A stretch of DNA of 64,000 bases, from the NCBI GenBank assembly GCA_026874595.1, contig CM049313.1, positions 65,354,159 to 65,418,158 on the forward strand, given 5' to 3'. This stretch comes from Sipunculus nudus (lineage: Eukaryota > Annelida > Sipuncula > Golfingiida > Sipunculidae). Positions within the stretch are counted from its first letter, which is position 1. Each line of letters begins with the position of its first letter. Positions 39,401-49,900 of this stretch are shown piece after piece. The notes under the pieces were generated by a model. It was not told the origin of the DNA, did not search any database, and saw only the letters and a program-made list of their open reading frames with translations. The translations under genes and the position numbers were made by a program.

Positions 39401-42400
39401 AGATGTTTTATTTTGTCAAATTTACTTTTATTTTATTTTGGTGAATAAAATTAAGCATGTCCTGAAAACTCCAATATGCAAAACTTTTTAATAGTGATTC
39501 AAGGAATATTCTTGTAGATGCCATGTTGTGGCATTATTTTCTTTTAAAATCAGTTAAAACATTTATGATTTAAAAATAATAAAATATATGTGTATGCATA
39601 ATATGACCCAATGTTTTTTACTCTGTATATATAATGATTGCAACTTTTGCAACAATTCTAATATTTTAACTTATATTTTCAGGTTTTTTAATTAAAAATT
39701 TATAAACCTGTAAATAAAAAAATGATACAGATAAAAACTTCTTAATGGAAAAAGTGGATCTGCTTAAAAAAATAGGATTATATATAAACTTAAATGCATT
39801 ATTCTCTTGAAAGTGAAATAAAGGTATTAGTCCATTCTGTCCACTTGCCTGTCCATCTGTAAATTTTCGTATGCAACACAGTATCTCAAAACTTTTACTG
39901 TTTTTCTTCATGACAGTCTTGTCAGAGTATTAGTTTGCAATCATATATTTAGAACTTTACTATAACCAAGTAAGAGGGCACCTTTCCTCTTAGCTTTTCA
40001 TATTCTTATATAATTGAAAAACATTACAATAGAATATTTCTACATCCACCTTCGTGCTGCCCTCACTTTTCCCTTCTCCGAACCCCATCCCAAAGTCAGC
40101 CTCAGTAAGCAAGAACAAGATGAATCAGATATATTCATACTTTAATATTTTGTATAACTATTCGTCCATAGGTACCTATGTACATGCCAGAAATTGTGTC
40201 AATATTGTGTAATATGTAGACATAGTGGGCATCACAATAATGTACCTTGTCAAGACTAAAGAGATATTGTGTCATGCAGTCACATATTCATAAATCACTT
40301 CATCAGTATAGTTAATCATAACATCATATCTGTCAAATTGAACGCTTGCAGACTACCATACACTTTAGATCCTTCAACAAATAGCCTTATCATCTACTAC
40401 TGCTTATTACTGCTGTCATTGCATTCATATTTGCTCAAATATATCACAATTTTCAACCCCTCCTAAATAAATAAAAAATAAACCACTTTTTTTGACTCTA
40501 TTAATCCATCAGTCAGGTAATTTCATTTATCATTTACTCACATATTACATTACATTCCTTTATAATAGCCCAACATGTACATGATATTCATAAGCTTTAT
40601 CGACTCGATATAGTATCACAGTGGAGAAACATTTATAGTCCAATCACGATCAGCTGAGCGCCGTGACCCATGGGTCCCTTGTTTTTTTCTATGGTGTAGC
40701 TTCGATCCTGAGCTAATTGAGGTATGTTTGTATAGTTTTGCTGGAAATTAGGCCAGCGGGGCTTATTATATGCTCAGTGTGTTCTGGTTTACCAAAATCC
40801 AGGCTATTTCACAGAGGGGTACGCATGTACGGCCTGTATTGACAGCTTTGTGACCAATTAGACCATGGATTTAGAATTCTAAATTGAACATTCTCTGCTA
40901 AACGTCTATCGTCATGTCCGGAAGGGGTTTCAGTAGTGTATGTGAATGTGTATGTGAAAGTGGTTGGGGTGGGGGGGAGGGGGGAGGGGGGTTCATCACA
41001 AACTTGGAGTGCGAGTAGACCTTTTGCACAAGGTAAGCATGAAGGTGTGTTTGGAAGAATACTGTGGGACATGTTAATCCGGTGCTTCTTTTCTGGAATA
41101 AACCGAAATGTAAATGTATTTATTTTATAATTTTTCTCAACACATATAAGTTTTTCATTTGCATATATACATACATAATATATTTCCCAGATTGTTAAGT
41201 TCGCAGAAATATTGGGCTCGGATAGTATAGAACAGATGTGCCATAGAAAATCCTTCCTATTGTGTTTGAAATACTATTATCTATACAGGTCTATACCATA
41301 GAGGTATCCTGCTTTTTTATGTACTACCGTACCTAAACAGGTCTACACCATAGAGGTATCCTGCTTTTTATGTAGTACCGTACCTAAACAGGTCTACACC
41401 ATAGAGGTATCCTGCTTTTTTTATGTAGTACCGTACCTAAACAGGTCTACACCATAGAGGTATCCTGCTTTTTAATGTACTACCGTACCTAAACAGGTCT
41501 ACACCATAGAGGTATCCTGCCTTATTTATGTAGTACCGTACCTAAACAGGTCTACACCATAGAGGTATCCTGCTTTTTTTGTACTACCGTACCTAAACAG
41601 GTCTACACCATAGAGGTATCTTGGTTTTTTTTATGTAGTACCGTACCTAAACAGGTCTACACCATAGAGGTATCCTACTTTTTTATGTACTACCGTACCT
41701 AACAAGGTCTACACGATAGAGGTATTCTGGTTGGTTATGAACTGCCGTCCCTTAACAGGTCTACACTACTGAGGTATCCTGCTTGTGTTTGAACTACCGT
41801 GCCTAAACAAGTCAACACTAAGAGGTATAACTACCGTTCCTCAACAGGTCTTCCACTTAATCCTGCTCCCAGTTAAAGGTACAGAATACGTAGAAAGGAC
41901 TGCCTTAGAGTGCGTTTCAAATAACATCCCTCTTTATAGACTCATCCCTTATCAAACCGCAAACATATCGCAAAAATATTTAAACTGTTCAAGAAGGTAA
42001 CCATTTATCATGACGGAATTCAGGCTTGGCCTCTTTGAATAAAATAGATTAACAAGTCTGCCTTTAAGTATACTTCGCATTGTATGTATAAGATAATCGA
42101 CAATATCGTGCCATTCATATATAGAGAGCTTTCAGGGACGTGGGGGTAAGCGTCTATGACGCTCGAAATATCTTTTGGACGTTCGGTTCTCGGGGGTCCA
42201 AGCGTTCCATCGCAATGGCGAATTTCTGGCTGTTGGACCGAGAGGAAATAAGCTGGATTTTAGCAGTCACTGATCATTGCAGGCTCCTAGTCTAATCAGT
42301 TTATTGTGAAAACACTGTGCTGACAACTGACCCTGTCATTTCACATATATGAAATAATTTTATTAAGACAATATATCTAATTATTATAATGATATAATAA

Positions 42401-42511
42401 TGTCAAAGTATTATCGTAAAATATATTTCATTTTACATAACGCTTCAAAATTGGTTAAGTTTAGATTTTCTTTAGCGTCTCGTACACTCGAATTTATATA
42501 CTATTTTATGT

Positions 42512-42549
<38 letters not shown>

Positions 42550-43176
42550 CCATATTTCTATTTACTTATGTGTGTGTGTGTTCGTATTATATATTTATTT
42601 ATAAATCAGTGTGCTTATAAAGTTGTGTATATCAACTAATCGTTAAATCTTGGCGAACGTGTGTGTTGGGGTTAACCAGGTTCATGTTCATAGTGGTGTG
42701 TGTTCATGCTGACGTTTGAGCTGTCGCCTCGATTATCTAGAGGAAGTAAAAACATCTCGTTGTACTATTACAATCATCAGATGACATTTCCTGAGGATGT
42801 ACCGCCCGGAGCCCGCAGCAACATCTGGGGGAGCAATATGATGAACGCTTCATCTGCGGGGAGGCTCCGACGCCGTGTCCTGTGGAAGCTCTCGCAGTAC
42901 CATATGTCCTTATGTACATTGTTAATAATATTATACATCTCCATTGCTCCAATGGTAAGTCCATTCATCTTTTATTCGAGTTGTCGTACCTTTAATATAC
43001 ATCACAGATCCTATTTGGACTGCAAATATTAGCAGTTTTCCATCCTGCACTCAGAAGAAAACCTAGCTTAGTGCTTGTGTCCGCTGGGATATTTCATGTA
43101 GTTGTATGCTACGTAGGACTGCATAATGATGATGTCTGCAAATTCCATAATTATTTGTAAGATAATTAATATATAT

Positions 43177-43221
<45 letters not shown>

Positions 43222-43487
43222 TGTCTATTCTATTCAATAATAAAAATTATTCTGTGAGGGGATGTCCCCTCCCATGGTGCGGAAAATTTTGAAAAAAACT
43301 GTATGTACACTACTGCATTCTGGTGCATTTTTGCTGTCATTTATTGGACAATGCTTACTTAGTAAAACAGTACCTCCTTGTTAAGAGATTGTTATTTGTC
43401 TGGCAATGGACACATTTTGACACAGAATATCAACTTTGGCTGCGGCCATGTATATGTGGTACTCCAAGTACTGGGGGCCCAAGCGGA

Positions 43488-43558
<71 letters not shown>

Positions 43559-43590
43559 GCAAATACTCAATAATAAAAAATATATATATA

Positions 43591-43628
<38 letters not shown>

Positions 43629-43743
43629 CTATATGCAAATACTCAATAATAAAAAAACAGTGGATGTTTTTATACCCATGAATTTGATGGAGGGGGGGGG
43701 GGGGGCTCAGCCCCTCAGCCCCCCTCCCCGGTTTCGCCGCCTA

Positions 43744-43817
<74 letters not shown>

Positions 43818-45903
43818 GCTGCCACTTAAAATAACCCAGACCAATCGTTATATATGTTTGCATACTTTCTAACGACAACTAAAATGTGCGATCAAAATTC
43901 CGTTTTAACTCATCATATAGGTTAACCCCCATGCATGTTTGATGAAATTCTGACTGATTGTCTCGCATGGGTTACAAGGCGATAGCCAGTTTGTATAAAA
44001 AACACGGCAGGTTACCTGTTGCCATAGATCGTTTACACTTTGGTTTGCCAGCTCAATTTTATTCGTTTGTGTTCATTTATTACTCGTACCCTAGTGTTAA
44101 GATTACCAGCTGTTTACCAAGTTATTGAGGCAATTGACCTATCCACCACAGGCCCAATTCTCCGCCCTTTTAAGTTATTATTATAATGAGCCCCCAAAAC
44201 GCTCCTACACATATGGACTTCCATGCCCATAATAGCGAAAGCTGATTATAACATAATAATGACGTCACAAAGGGCGATGGCACATGACGTCGTATTGACT
44301 GACATCATCAACTGGTATCACCTGACCATTGTTTACTATATCGCAGTAATTTATGAAATGTGTTGCAATATATATCGGATTATTTGTCCAATACGAATTA
44401 AGTGCCAGGTAAGGCATTATTATTCACTCGGTAGTCGGAGGAATGGCTCCCGCAACCTATAGCCTAGAAACTGTTTATACTGTCTCCTTCGTATAATAAA
44501 ATATCCCAGAAACATGCCGACATGGGTACTGGTAGTATTTACAGACTACACGTGTTCTGTTTGACAGAGCTCTGTCAAATTATGCATTTTTTTTTTTTTT
44601 TTTTTTTTGTCAGATGATTGACGCTTTACAATGTTTAAGGTCACCTGATTGGTTGCTCCTTAGTCCCATGCTTATGTTTATTCATTGCCTGAATATGCGA
44701 TTAAGGTCGCATAGAGTTCATGGATAGGTCAATAGGACGAATGGCCGTTACAGTGCATTCCCGCTTACTTGCATATACTGAGTCGCGTATTCACGGCTAT
44801 ACCAAAATATGCTACCCATTTCAGCATTAATCTACAAACATGACTTTACACGGTTTTATAGATGTTGTCATGCATGTCATAGCGTACACTTATATGCAAA
44901 AACACTAAATTTATATAAGGAATACTTACAAAATTAAGCAGTTGTATCAGACCCACGCCCAAATTAACATTAATGGCGTGTGACGCATTGTGGACCGGCC
45001 GGATGTTCTTGTTGTACTTCCGGGTCAAATTAGTGTAAAGTCGGGCCTCTGCATTCAGGAAGTCGACAGACCCGTCAATCCCTGAAACGATGCACTTAGA
45101 CCTAATTATAAATGACAGGCTTATCTACTTTTACACTTTTACTCTGTCAGATAAGTATTTCATTAAAAATGTATGCAAATGTAGTGAAAATATACCTTTT
45201 TCTCAGGGGCAGATCTAGGATTTTGGAAAGGGGAGGGTCCAACTCAGGAAGACAAAAAGAAAACCTTTAAAAGGTCCTCTTGTGTTCATCGTAACTGAAA
45301 CTCCTCAGAACAATAGACTCGGTCATGGTTAAAATCACACTGCAGAGAAGGATTTACAAACTGGACATTCAAGAACATTTTCTCGACCTAGAAAACATGC
45401 AAGATAAAGAACGAAAACTTGCGCCTGATTGGCGTATCACTTCATTTTTTCCTTATGCCTTTGCATGTTATGTTATGTATACACTCTAATGGCTGCCCGG
45501 CTTCATAGTGTGCCCCCCCCCCCCCCCCCAACAGGTTCTAAGAATCGTATCCACCCCTGCTATCATGATATCATGCAAGCCTCGTGTATACAAAAATTGG
45601 CATTTCCAATGTTCCTTTTAAATAAACAGCGTTTGAGCTTGCAAAATTTCTTATTAGAAACAGTCTTTTCATTCGCTAAAACCTGAGCTTTGTTTGAAAT
45701 CTTTCTAGAGTGACAGGGAGCACTTCCCCCTAATTTTGGGATCTGGCGCAAATTACCGTTAAACTGGTCATTACAGAAAATGTCGAGAGAGAAGTTAATG
45801 GTCTTTGCAGTTGATAAAATTTTAAATATATAGCTCGATTTTTAATCTTACCTTGCCAGAAAAGGAATGCAGCCGTTGCTAGGAAAAGGGCGCGCGCTGC
45901 CAT
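13125..45903 (-). CDS. nicotinic acetylcholine receptor alpha-type subunit, complete 9-exon gene
   Basis: Pentameric ligand-gated ion channel subunit of the Cys-loop family, expected at the plasma membrane. I joined nine exons, all with GT-AG introns and compatible phases: 45852-45903, 44930-45081, 34033-34077, 32280-32389, 30416-30596, 24015-24288, 16239-16325, 13755-13864 and 13125-13331. They total 1218 nt, or 405 residues plus stop. Seen in the product: a hydrophobic signal peptide (1-18); sequons N35-L-T and N49-A-S; loop A Tyr118; Cys-loop C153/C167 with 13 residues between; loop B Trp174; loop C Tyr217, Cys219-Cys220 and Tyr224; M1 about 239-262; M2 267-289; M3 302-326; M4 387-405. The vicinal cysteines make it alpha-type. 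Glu267 at -1' suggests cation selectivity (family knowledge). The M3-M4 loop is only about 50 residues. Pore positions 2', 6', 10' and 20' are unusual. Paralogue assignment needs a phylogeny. Confidence 0.95.
13755..13864 (-). CDS. nAChR exon 8: M3
   Basis: 110 nt between CTTCAG and GTGAGT. It encodes M3 ([20 protein letters not shown]) and the first residues of the cytoplasmic loop, and ends in phase 0. Confidence 0.92.
14400..16120 (+). repeat. repeat block in nAChR intron 7
   Basis: The motif AGCATTCTACAGGCC recurs at 14855, 15068, 15380 and 15754 with TATGTCTGTCTGTC and 'GGTCAAGGTCAT' motifs. Irregular spacing (213, 312 and 374 bp). No genes seen. Confidence 0.6.
16239..16325 (-). CDS. 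nAChR exon 7: pore-lining M2
   Basis: 87 nt between ACCAG and GTGAGT, phase 1 to phase 1. It encodes [19 protein letters not shown] and the M2-M3 linker ending VPVI. The conserved 9' Leu (277) and the Pro after M2 are kept. Position 6' is Gly, 10' is Gly and 20' is Arg. Confidence 0.92.
16470..16515 (+). repeat. (TA)n microsatellite
   Basis: About 45 bp of TA in intron 6. Similar tracts lie at 6414-6460, 17670-17706 and 23900-23952. Confidence 0.9.
16520..17865. other. nAChR intron 6, AT-rich part
   Basis: No gene. A poly-G run follows AGGGGCGCCAATACG near 17460, another likely end of a poly-G TIR element; (TA)n at 17670. Confidence 0.5.
17870..18030 (+). promoter_or_regulatory. cluster of octamer motifs (POU-type)
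   Basis: Perfect ATGCAAAT at 17872, 17878, 17914, 17952 and 17989, plus the reverse form ATTTGCAT at 18020: six in about 156 bp, in nAChR intron 6. It may be an expanded TGCAAA repeat or a bound element. Confidence 0.5.
18245..20365 (+). mobile_element. hairpin-ended tandem-repeat element, family 1, copy a
   Basis: Begins ACAAGTGACC...CATGACGCTCAGC and ends GACTGGAAGTCAGCTGAGCTAAAA. The central part has about four units of about 138 bp, each with TGACCTTGACC-type motifs. It is the most diverged of the family 1 copies, lies in nAChR intron 6 and has no coding capacity. Confidence 0.85.
21264..23729 (+). mobile_element. hairpin-ended element, family 1, copy b
   Basis: Same ends as copy a: ACAAGTGACCCATGGGTCAT at the left and AAGTCAGCTGAGCTAAAA at the right. 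Over the first few hundred bases it is almost identical to copy d. Its 3' part carries an expanded GGACGGCC run (23593-23665). Located in nAChR intron 6. Confidence 0.9.
23593..23665 (+). repeat. (GGACGGCC)n expansion
   Basis: GC-rich run of GGACGGCCGGCC-type units at the 3' part of family 1 copy b. Shorter in copies c (29190) and d (37215) and absent in copy a. Confidence 0.85.
24015..24288 (-). CDS. nAChR exon 6: loop C, M1 and start of M2
   Basis: 274 nt between TTTGCAG and a GTCAGA donor; a T replaces the more usual A or G at +3. It encodes the loop C vicinal cysteines in [11 protein letters not shown], then the pre-M1 [14 protein letters not shown]1, and the M1-M2 linker SSEK with the -1' glutamate. 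It ends in phase 1. Confidence 0.96.
24313..24352 (+). repeat. (GA)n microsatellite next to exon 6 acceptor
   Basis: Pure GA, 40 bp, ending about 25 bp upstream of the exon 6 splice acceptor. On the transcribed strand it reads as a CT-rich stretch and could act as an extended pyrimidine tract. Confidence 0.9.
25140..29280 (+). mobile_element. hairpin-ended element, family 1, copy c, split by an inner insertion
   Basis: The left part (25140 to about 25310) and the right part (27017-29280) are continuous with copy b. Between them sits a 1.7-kb insert at 25339-27016. Copy c itself interrupts a minus-strand family 2 element. Located in nAChR intron 5. Confidence 0.85.
25339..27016 (+). mobile_element. 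1.7-kb insert bounded by a 12-bp inverted repeat
   Basis: GTATCCCCAGAC at 25339-25350 and its exact complement at 27005-27016 bound sequence absent from family 1 copies b and d at the same place. The interior has about four units of about 290 bp (25450-26430) with TGACCTTTGACCT motifs and one GGTGGCGCCACC (26682), then a (GGC)n run near 26955. Confidence 0.6.
30416..30596 (-). CDS. nAChR exon 5: Cys-loop and loop B
   Basis: 181 nt between ACAG and GTAAGTG. It carries the diagnostic Cys-loop [15 protein letters not shown] (C153 to C167) and the loop B motif GSWTYDG with the binding-site Trp174. Confidence 0.97.
31511..32143. mobile_element. TIR element with poly-C next to one end
   Basis: Left AGTGGCGGATTTCTTA and right (complement) AGCGGCGGATTTAGAT, flanked by AATT on both sides; a 20-bp C run lies at 32107-32126. 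A plus-strand open frame inside (31604-31720) reads [20 protein letters not shown] and may be a remnant of transposon coding. Located in nAChR intron 4. Confidence 0.65.
32280..32389 (-). CDS. nAChR exon 4: loop D/A region
   Basis: A 110-nt exon between TATAG and GTAAATC, starting in phase 0 and ending in phase 2. It contains the W-x-D-x-x-L-x-W core and the loop A motif WKPDIVLYN with the aromatic Tyr118. Confidence 0.95.
33388..33420 (+). repeat. (GT)n microsatellite
   Basis: About 30 bp of GT in nAChR intron 3. Confidence 0.9.
34033..34077 (-). CDS. nAChR exon 3 (45 nt)
   Basis: A 45-nt phase 0-0 exon between TTTTCAG and GTAAGC. It encodes [16 protein letters not shown] tiny exon covering the beta1-beta2 DE.NQ...VWL motif is a conserved gene-structure feature of nAChRs, which supports the assignment. 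Confidence 0.95.
34946..37306 (+). mobile_element. hairpin-ended element, family 1, copy d
   Basis: Near-identical to copy b (only scattered differences by eye) and in the same orientation. Located in nAChR intron 2. Confidence 0.9.
37532..40684 (-). mobile_element. hairpin-ended element, family 2-like, copy c
   Basis: Left end TTAGCTCAGCTGACTATAAG hairpin followed by a GTCCGTCCGTCTG run; right end CAGCTGAGCGCCGTGACCCA then CTTGTTTTTTT. Two interior units about 680 bp apart (37685 and 38364) share the 'ATTGGGTCA.TAGGACTT' motif. Located in nAChR intron 2. Confidence 0.7.
41286..41830 (+). repeat. 52-bp minisatellite, about 11 units
   Basis: Units start CAGGTCTACACCATAGAGGT and end ACCGTACCTAAA, at 41286, 41338, 41389, 41442, 41494, 41547, 41598, 41652, 41703, 41756 and 41808. 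The last copies decay. Lies in nAChR intron 2. Confidence 0.95.
42514..43820 (+). repeat. (TA)n microsatellite cluster
   Basis: Long TA tracts at 42514-42548, 43170-43218, 43490-43553, 43580-43624 and 43744-43816. The motif TATATGCAAATACTCAATAA is repeated at 43554 and 43630, so the tract was duplicated with its flank. Confidence 0.9.
42781..42954 (+). CDS. candidate first exon of a plus-strand membrane protein
   Basis: 58 codons from ATG at 42781 to a strong donor AATG|GTAAGT, phase 0, GC-rich against an AT-rich background. It starts [14 protein letters not shown], then has a basic stretch RLRRRVLWK followed by a hydrophobic segment [16 protein letters not shown], the arrangement of a type II signal anchor. 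It lies inside intron 2 of the nAChR gene on the other strand. A TATAAA-like motif occurs near 42616. No downstream exon was identified. Confidence 0.35.
44930..45081 (-). CDS. nAChR exon 2: N-terminal helix and first beta strand
   Basis: Starts after TTTCAG and ends at TTT|GTAAGT in phase 0. It encodes residues 18-68, with the family signature of an acidic helix (EARLY) followed by the [13 protein letters not shown] motif and the first beta strand. Two N-glycosylation sequons lie here (N35 and N49). The downstream intron 2 is 10.85 kb. Confidence 0.95.
45204..45559. mobile_element. MITE-like element in nAChR intron 1
   Basis: Left CAGGGGCAGATCTAGGA and right (complement) CAGGGGTGGATACGATT, with an 18-bp C run near the right end. 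A second copy is at 47096-47354; both share the interior motif 'GAACGAAAACTTGCGCC' and 'TGCCTTTGCATGTTATGTTA'. No clean target duplication. Confidence 0.65.
45852..45903 (-). CDS. nAChR exon 1: start codon and signal peptide
   Basis: Encodes the first 17 residues, a short Ala/Leu/Phe-rich hydrophobic stretch typical of a signal peptide, and ends in phase 1 at CAAG|GTAAGA. I chose the ATG at 45903 because it has G at -3 and G at +4 and puts the hydrophobic core directly after the start. An in-frame ATG at 45969 would add 22 polar residues in front of the signal peptide and looks less likely. Confidence 0.88.
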
Positions 45904-46014
45904 GACGATTGTTTTGAGCTGTGTGATGATGAGGTCCTCCCATACACCCACAGCATGGTCACGTGACAAGAAACAACGGGATCGTTTTACAGATCATCAG
46001 GCACGGTGGCATGG

Positions 46015-46020
46015 TATATA
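46015..46020 (-). promoter_or_regulatory. possible TATA element upstream of nAChR
   Basis: TATATA on the minus strand sits 112 nt upstream of the chosen ATG. The distance would allow a short 5' UTR, but the region is AT-rich and chance is likely. Confidence 0.2.
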
Positions 46021-46159
46021 ATCAGATCTGTACCCGAGGTGGTGATGGGAGGCATTTCCTTTCAACCTTTTCTTATCCAGGGCCCAAACTCGCATACTTT
46101 TATAAGAGACCGCTAATTATCAACCTGCTAACAATTTACGTTACATCGCAGGGGTAGAT

Positions 46160-49100
46160 CAAAAATATTTTGGTGGAGGGGTGGAGGGGGGTTAAAATTT
46201 ACAAGGGTTGGCCCTAGGATGATTTTTTTATAATTTATAATATATTAAATATTCATAATATATAACATACATTTATAAGATATAATTCATATATATATTT
46301 GGCGAAAAGGTATGCCTCTTTCGAGGGTTAATGTAAATTAGTTTTTTAGTATCATACACCAGTCTCGTAACGTATGTATAGAACATCAGAAAAGTAAGGA
46401 AAGAATATGTTAGGGCATTTTGACATCTAATATTATCAAATTTAATTTCTTATATCGTATATGATTTAATTTTGGACTTTAACGTTACTTTTTATTGTTT
46501 TTTTTCTATTTATCTATTTTCGGAGCTTTTGGGGAAATCCCCATGACTCTGAGTCCATCAATAGTTAAAGAATAGTTACGATCATTTATCTATGACAACT
46601 CTATATATTTCAAAATAGTTCCGTCCATTTTTGGTGTGGCCTTAACCGAGTAAGCAAGCTTCAGCTTCATCTTATTATTTTTTGTATGGTTCTTGTGTAT
46701 TTTTATAGTCAGTTTTTTAACTAATTGCTAGAGGGAGTAACAATTACAGGTTTTCTCATAGACAGAGTGCAGCAGCTTCATATCACCACTGGTGACATCA
46801 GTGTGTGTTCACGAGAAGAGGATTGTTTTGACGAACTGTGCTTTGATATCTTGCTCCCCCCCCCCCCCCCCCCCCAATGCATACGACACATATGGAGGTG
46901 AATGCCATCTCTGACGGACGACCTCGACACACGCTCGCAAAAAATCTATCCAGGTCTCACCAGCTACAACTACATGCATATGTATTAAAGCACTTGATCA
47001 CCGTGCATGTATAAAAGAGGTAGTCTTGTGTTCTAATTTGCTAGTGTTCCCTGAGCGACCTAGTATCTAGTTTAGGGGTTTCGTGCTATGTAGTAAGGGG
47101 CGGATTTAAAGTGTCGCGTGGGGGGTGTTGGACGCAAACTCTTTCTCGACCTATAAAACCTGGAAGATAAAAAACGAAAACTTGCGCCGGATTCGGCGTC
47201 TCACTTCATTTTCTTTCTTATGCCTTTGCATGTTATGTTATGTATACACTTTAAAAGCTTCCCGGCACACTTTTCCTATCTGCATCACAGTGCAAACACC
47301 CCCCCCCCCCCCCCCCAACACACACACACGTTCAAAGATACCGTATCCACCCATGGTATTAAGCCTCGTGTATACATATGTTGGCTCTTTCAACGTTCCT
47401 AGTTTAGTTTGGTCTAAAAAAAAACATTTTTTGTCACTTTTTTTCACTTACTTTTTCTATTTAGAAAGCATATTGTGTATGGACTCTCTCTAGTGTGGGG
47501 TTCATGTAGTTTACTTTCCTTCTATCACCGATTTATTAAGTTAGAAATTTAGATGGAAAAATTAAGCAGCTGAGCACACAGATGCCCCCAGTCGGATAAT
47601 TGTAAATTACTGGTAGTGGCCGAAGATCACATGGTCTTATTTGTTTACATGACCTGGGGGCTTGGTACCTGAAGGAGAGTAGTTTATGGTCTGGCTTTCT
47701 CTGGTTCGCCCTAGCCATCATGTGACGGAGCTTCAAAAACACCCCATTGTTTGATTTTTTAAGTATGTTAAGCATAATCTCCAATAAAAGTGACAGTCCT
47801 GCTCAATTTGTTTTTAAATCTGTGGCCAATCAAAGACATGTTGTCCAAATGCTTGTTTTGGACTGCTTGGAGGAGTATTTTGGTCTTCACTGCATTCGGG
47901 CCAGGATGGTTAAATAAGGAGATACACAAGCCCCCTATTTTCTTGGTCCAGTTTGACTGAAGAAACAACACGTTCTCAGGTAAAAAAAGTTTAATATCAG
48001 AATATTATTCAAAAATTATTTAATAGAGGTGTTTTATAGATGTTATATAGGAAAAATAAATAAAGCCACTTGTCCCAAAGGAGCAGCGAGGCAGGCAGGG
48101 GCGTCAATTCATCGTTGGGGGGGGGGGGGGGTATATTCAATGAAAGGGGGATTTCCAATGGAAATGGAATCATCCACCCTGATATTTGGATAATAATATT
48201 TTTTAAATTGAAATGAAATATATATATAATAAGAATAATATACTTTGGTTCTCTTTCTGAGTTAAAATGAATTATTACATTTTTAAACCTGGTAAGAATT
48301 AACATGTACTCGAAACATAATACATGAACCTAATTATTTAAATTTTATACTTAATCGGTATAAATTTGATATCCGACACAGAGAATATTATATATATATA
48401 TATTAATATATATTCTGCTCATAAAAAAAGTTGTCCCCACTTTTATTATCCTTCCACGCTTGCGAGTCATCTTTTACGTCACTTGTGTGGTAACAGACTG
48501 ATATATGCTCAGTCTCTTAAACAGACACACGGTGGCGCTCCGCAACACCTAGTATCGGAGCCTGTAGAAAGGGCTTATATATGCTGAGCGTTTTCAGTTT
48601 TACTTATACATACAGGCCAGACTCGTGCCCTGTCTTAAAATGTATGTAGGTCTGGTTTACTAAATGAATCATAAGCCAATTATTCTATATACCATTTCAC
48701 AGCTGTTTATCTGGCATCCTGTATAAACAATTATATACTGATGGACGAGATGCCTCTATCATCTATAATGTCATTTGAAGCCAGCTACCAGATCATGATA
48801 GCTATATCCAGGGTCCCATTTTCTTAGGCTATACAAAAATATTTTTTCAATCTTCTTCCTTTTGCAAATGAAGACCAGATCCTTGGTAATGCTGCTTATT
48901 TTTGCTATGACACAATAATTCTTTAAAAGAATTCGTAACGGTGCAGAGAAAAGTTTACTAAAATCCATTTAAAACAGTTAGCAATTTTTTTATTTCTCGC
49001 ACCATATGTGAGTTCCCTGTGTCCGTACAAGATATAACGTATTGTGCATGGCCTTAGCGGATGGCAGCAAAATACCACTTTCACACGGCAAATGCTAAAC

Positions 49101-49350
49101 GATTTGAACACAGCTCTGAAGACCAGCCCATCATAATCTAGGGTTCCACCCTCCTCTGTATTTTTTCATTACCATTTATTTAAGCTGATTTAGAATTTAA
49201 CGGTAAAAAACCTCCTCCTTATTTACATACATTGGTAACAAATTCATTCAGTGTCTTTTTGTCAAAGGTTAGAATTCTGTTCAGTAGTCTGTTCAAATTT
49301 CAATGAATTTACCTTAGACTAAAGTTTGGGTCTCCCTAAGTCAGTAAGTG
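46160..49350. other. gene-poor flank upstream of nAChR
   Basis: Poly-C at 46856-46875, the MITE-like copy at 47096, and a poly-G run after AGGGGCGTCAATTC near 48097. No coding sequence recognised. Confidence 0.5.
47096..47354. mobile_element. second copy of the intron 1 MITE-like element
   Basis: AAGGGGCGGATTTAAAG at the left and CGTATCCACCC at the right, with the same interior as 45204-45559 and a C run followed by (CA)n at 47298-47328. Confidence 0.6.
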
Positions 49351-49362
49351 CAGGATCTCCAC

Positions 49363-49900
49363 TAGACTGGTACCCCGTTCTATTATGGCACCGCTGCTCT
49401 AGGCCAATCATAGAGACGGGCGTACAACGCCATCTTCAGGACTCCCGGCAGACTGGTTCCATCTCAAGTTTGATTACATATGATAAAAATTAGCATTTCG
49501 TTTGCTCAGAGAAGTTGTCAAAAGTTGGCTGTACATTTCGTGTGACATTTATGATTAGATTAATAGATATTGATTATAAACCAATGCCATGTACAGTGGA
49601 ATATCAAATATTCAGTATATCGTATCATCTATACATCCATCAGTCAATTTTTGTGCAACAACTAATTCTTCAATATTTGGAAACTTTAAATAAATAAAGA
49701 AAGTAATTTTATAAGAAATCTTCACGGATAACCAGCCAGGATTGCGTGAACGTCCATGACAATCGGTATGAGCGTGTAGGCTGGAGTTGGAACCAGTCTA
49801 CAGGTAGGTCAGGAGTTGCAACTGGGAGTACTTAAGATGGCGTTGTACGCCTGTCTCTATGCTTGGCTTGAGGGCCTTAATAGAGCAGGGTACCAGTCTA
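49363..49900. mobile_element. MULE-like element with about 100-bp inverted ends and 9-bp target duplication
   Basis: Starts TAGACTGGTACCCCG and ends CAGGGTACCAGTCTA. The ends are inverted repeats for about 100 bp (both contain ACAACGCCATCTT in opposite orientation). The flanks are the exact direct repeat GATCTCCAC (49354-49362 and 49901-49909). Long inverted ends with a 9-bp duplication are typical of Mutator-like elements. No transposase. Confidence 0.85.

Noticed and set aside
41286-41830. Regular 52-bp repeats as a possible CRISPR array
   Set aside because: Units are tandem without unique spacers, in a eukaryotic intron; it is a minisatellite.
43323-43746. Two open frames over 100 residues rich in Ile-Tyr
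   Set aside because: They run through (TA)n tracts; low complexity, not genes.
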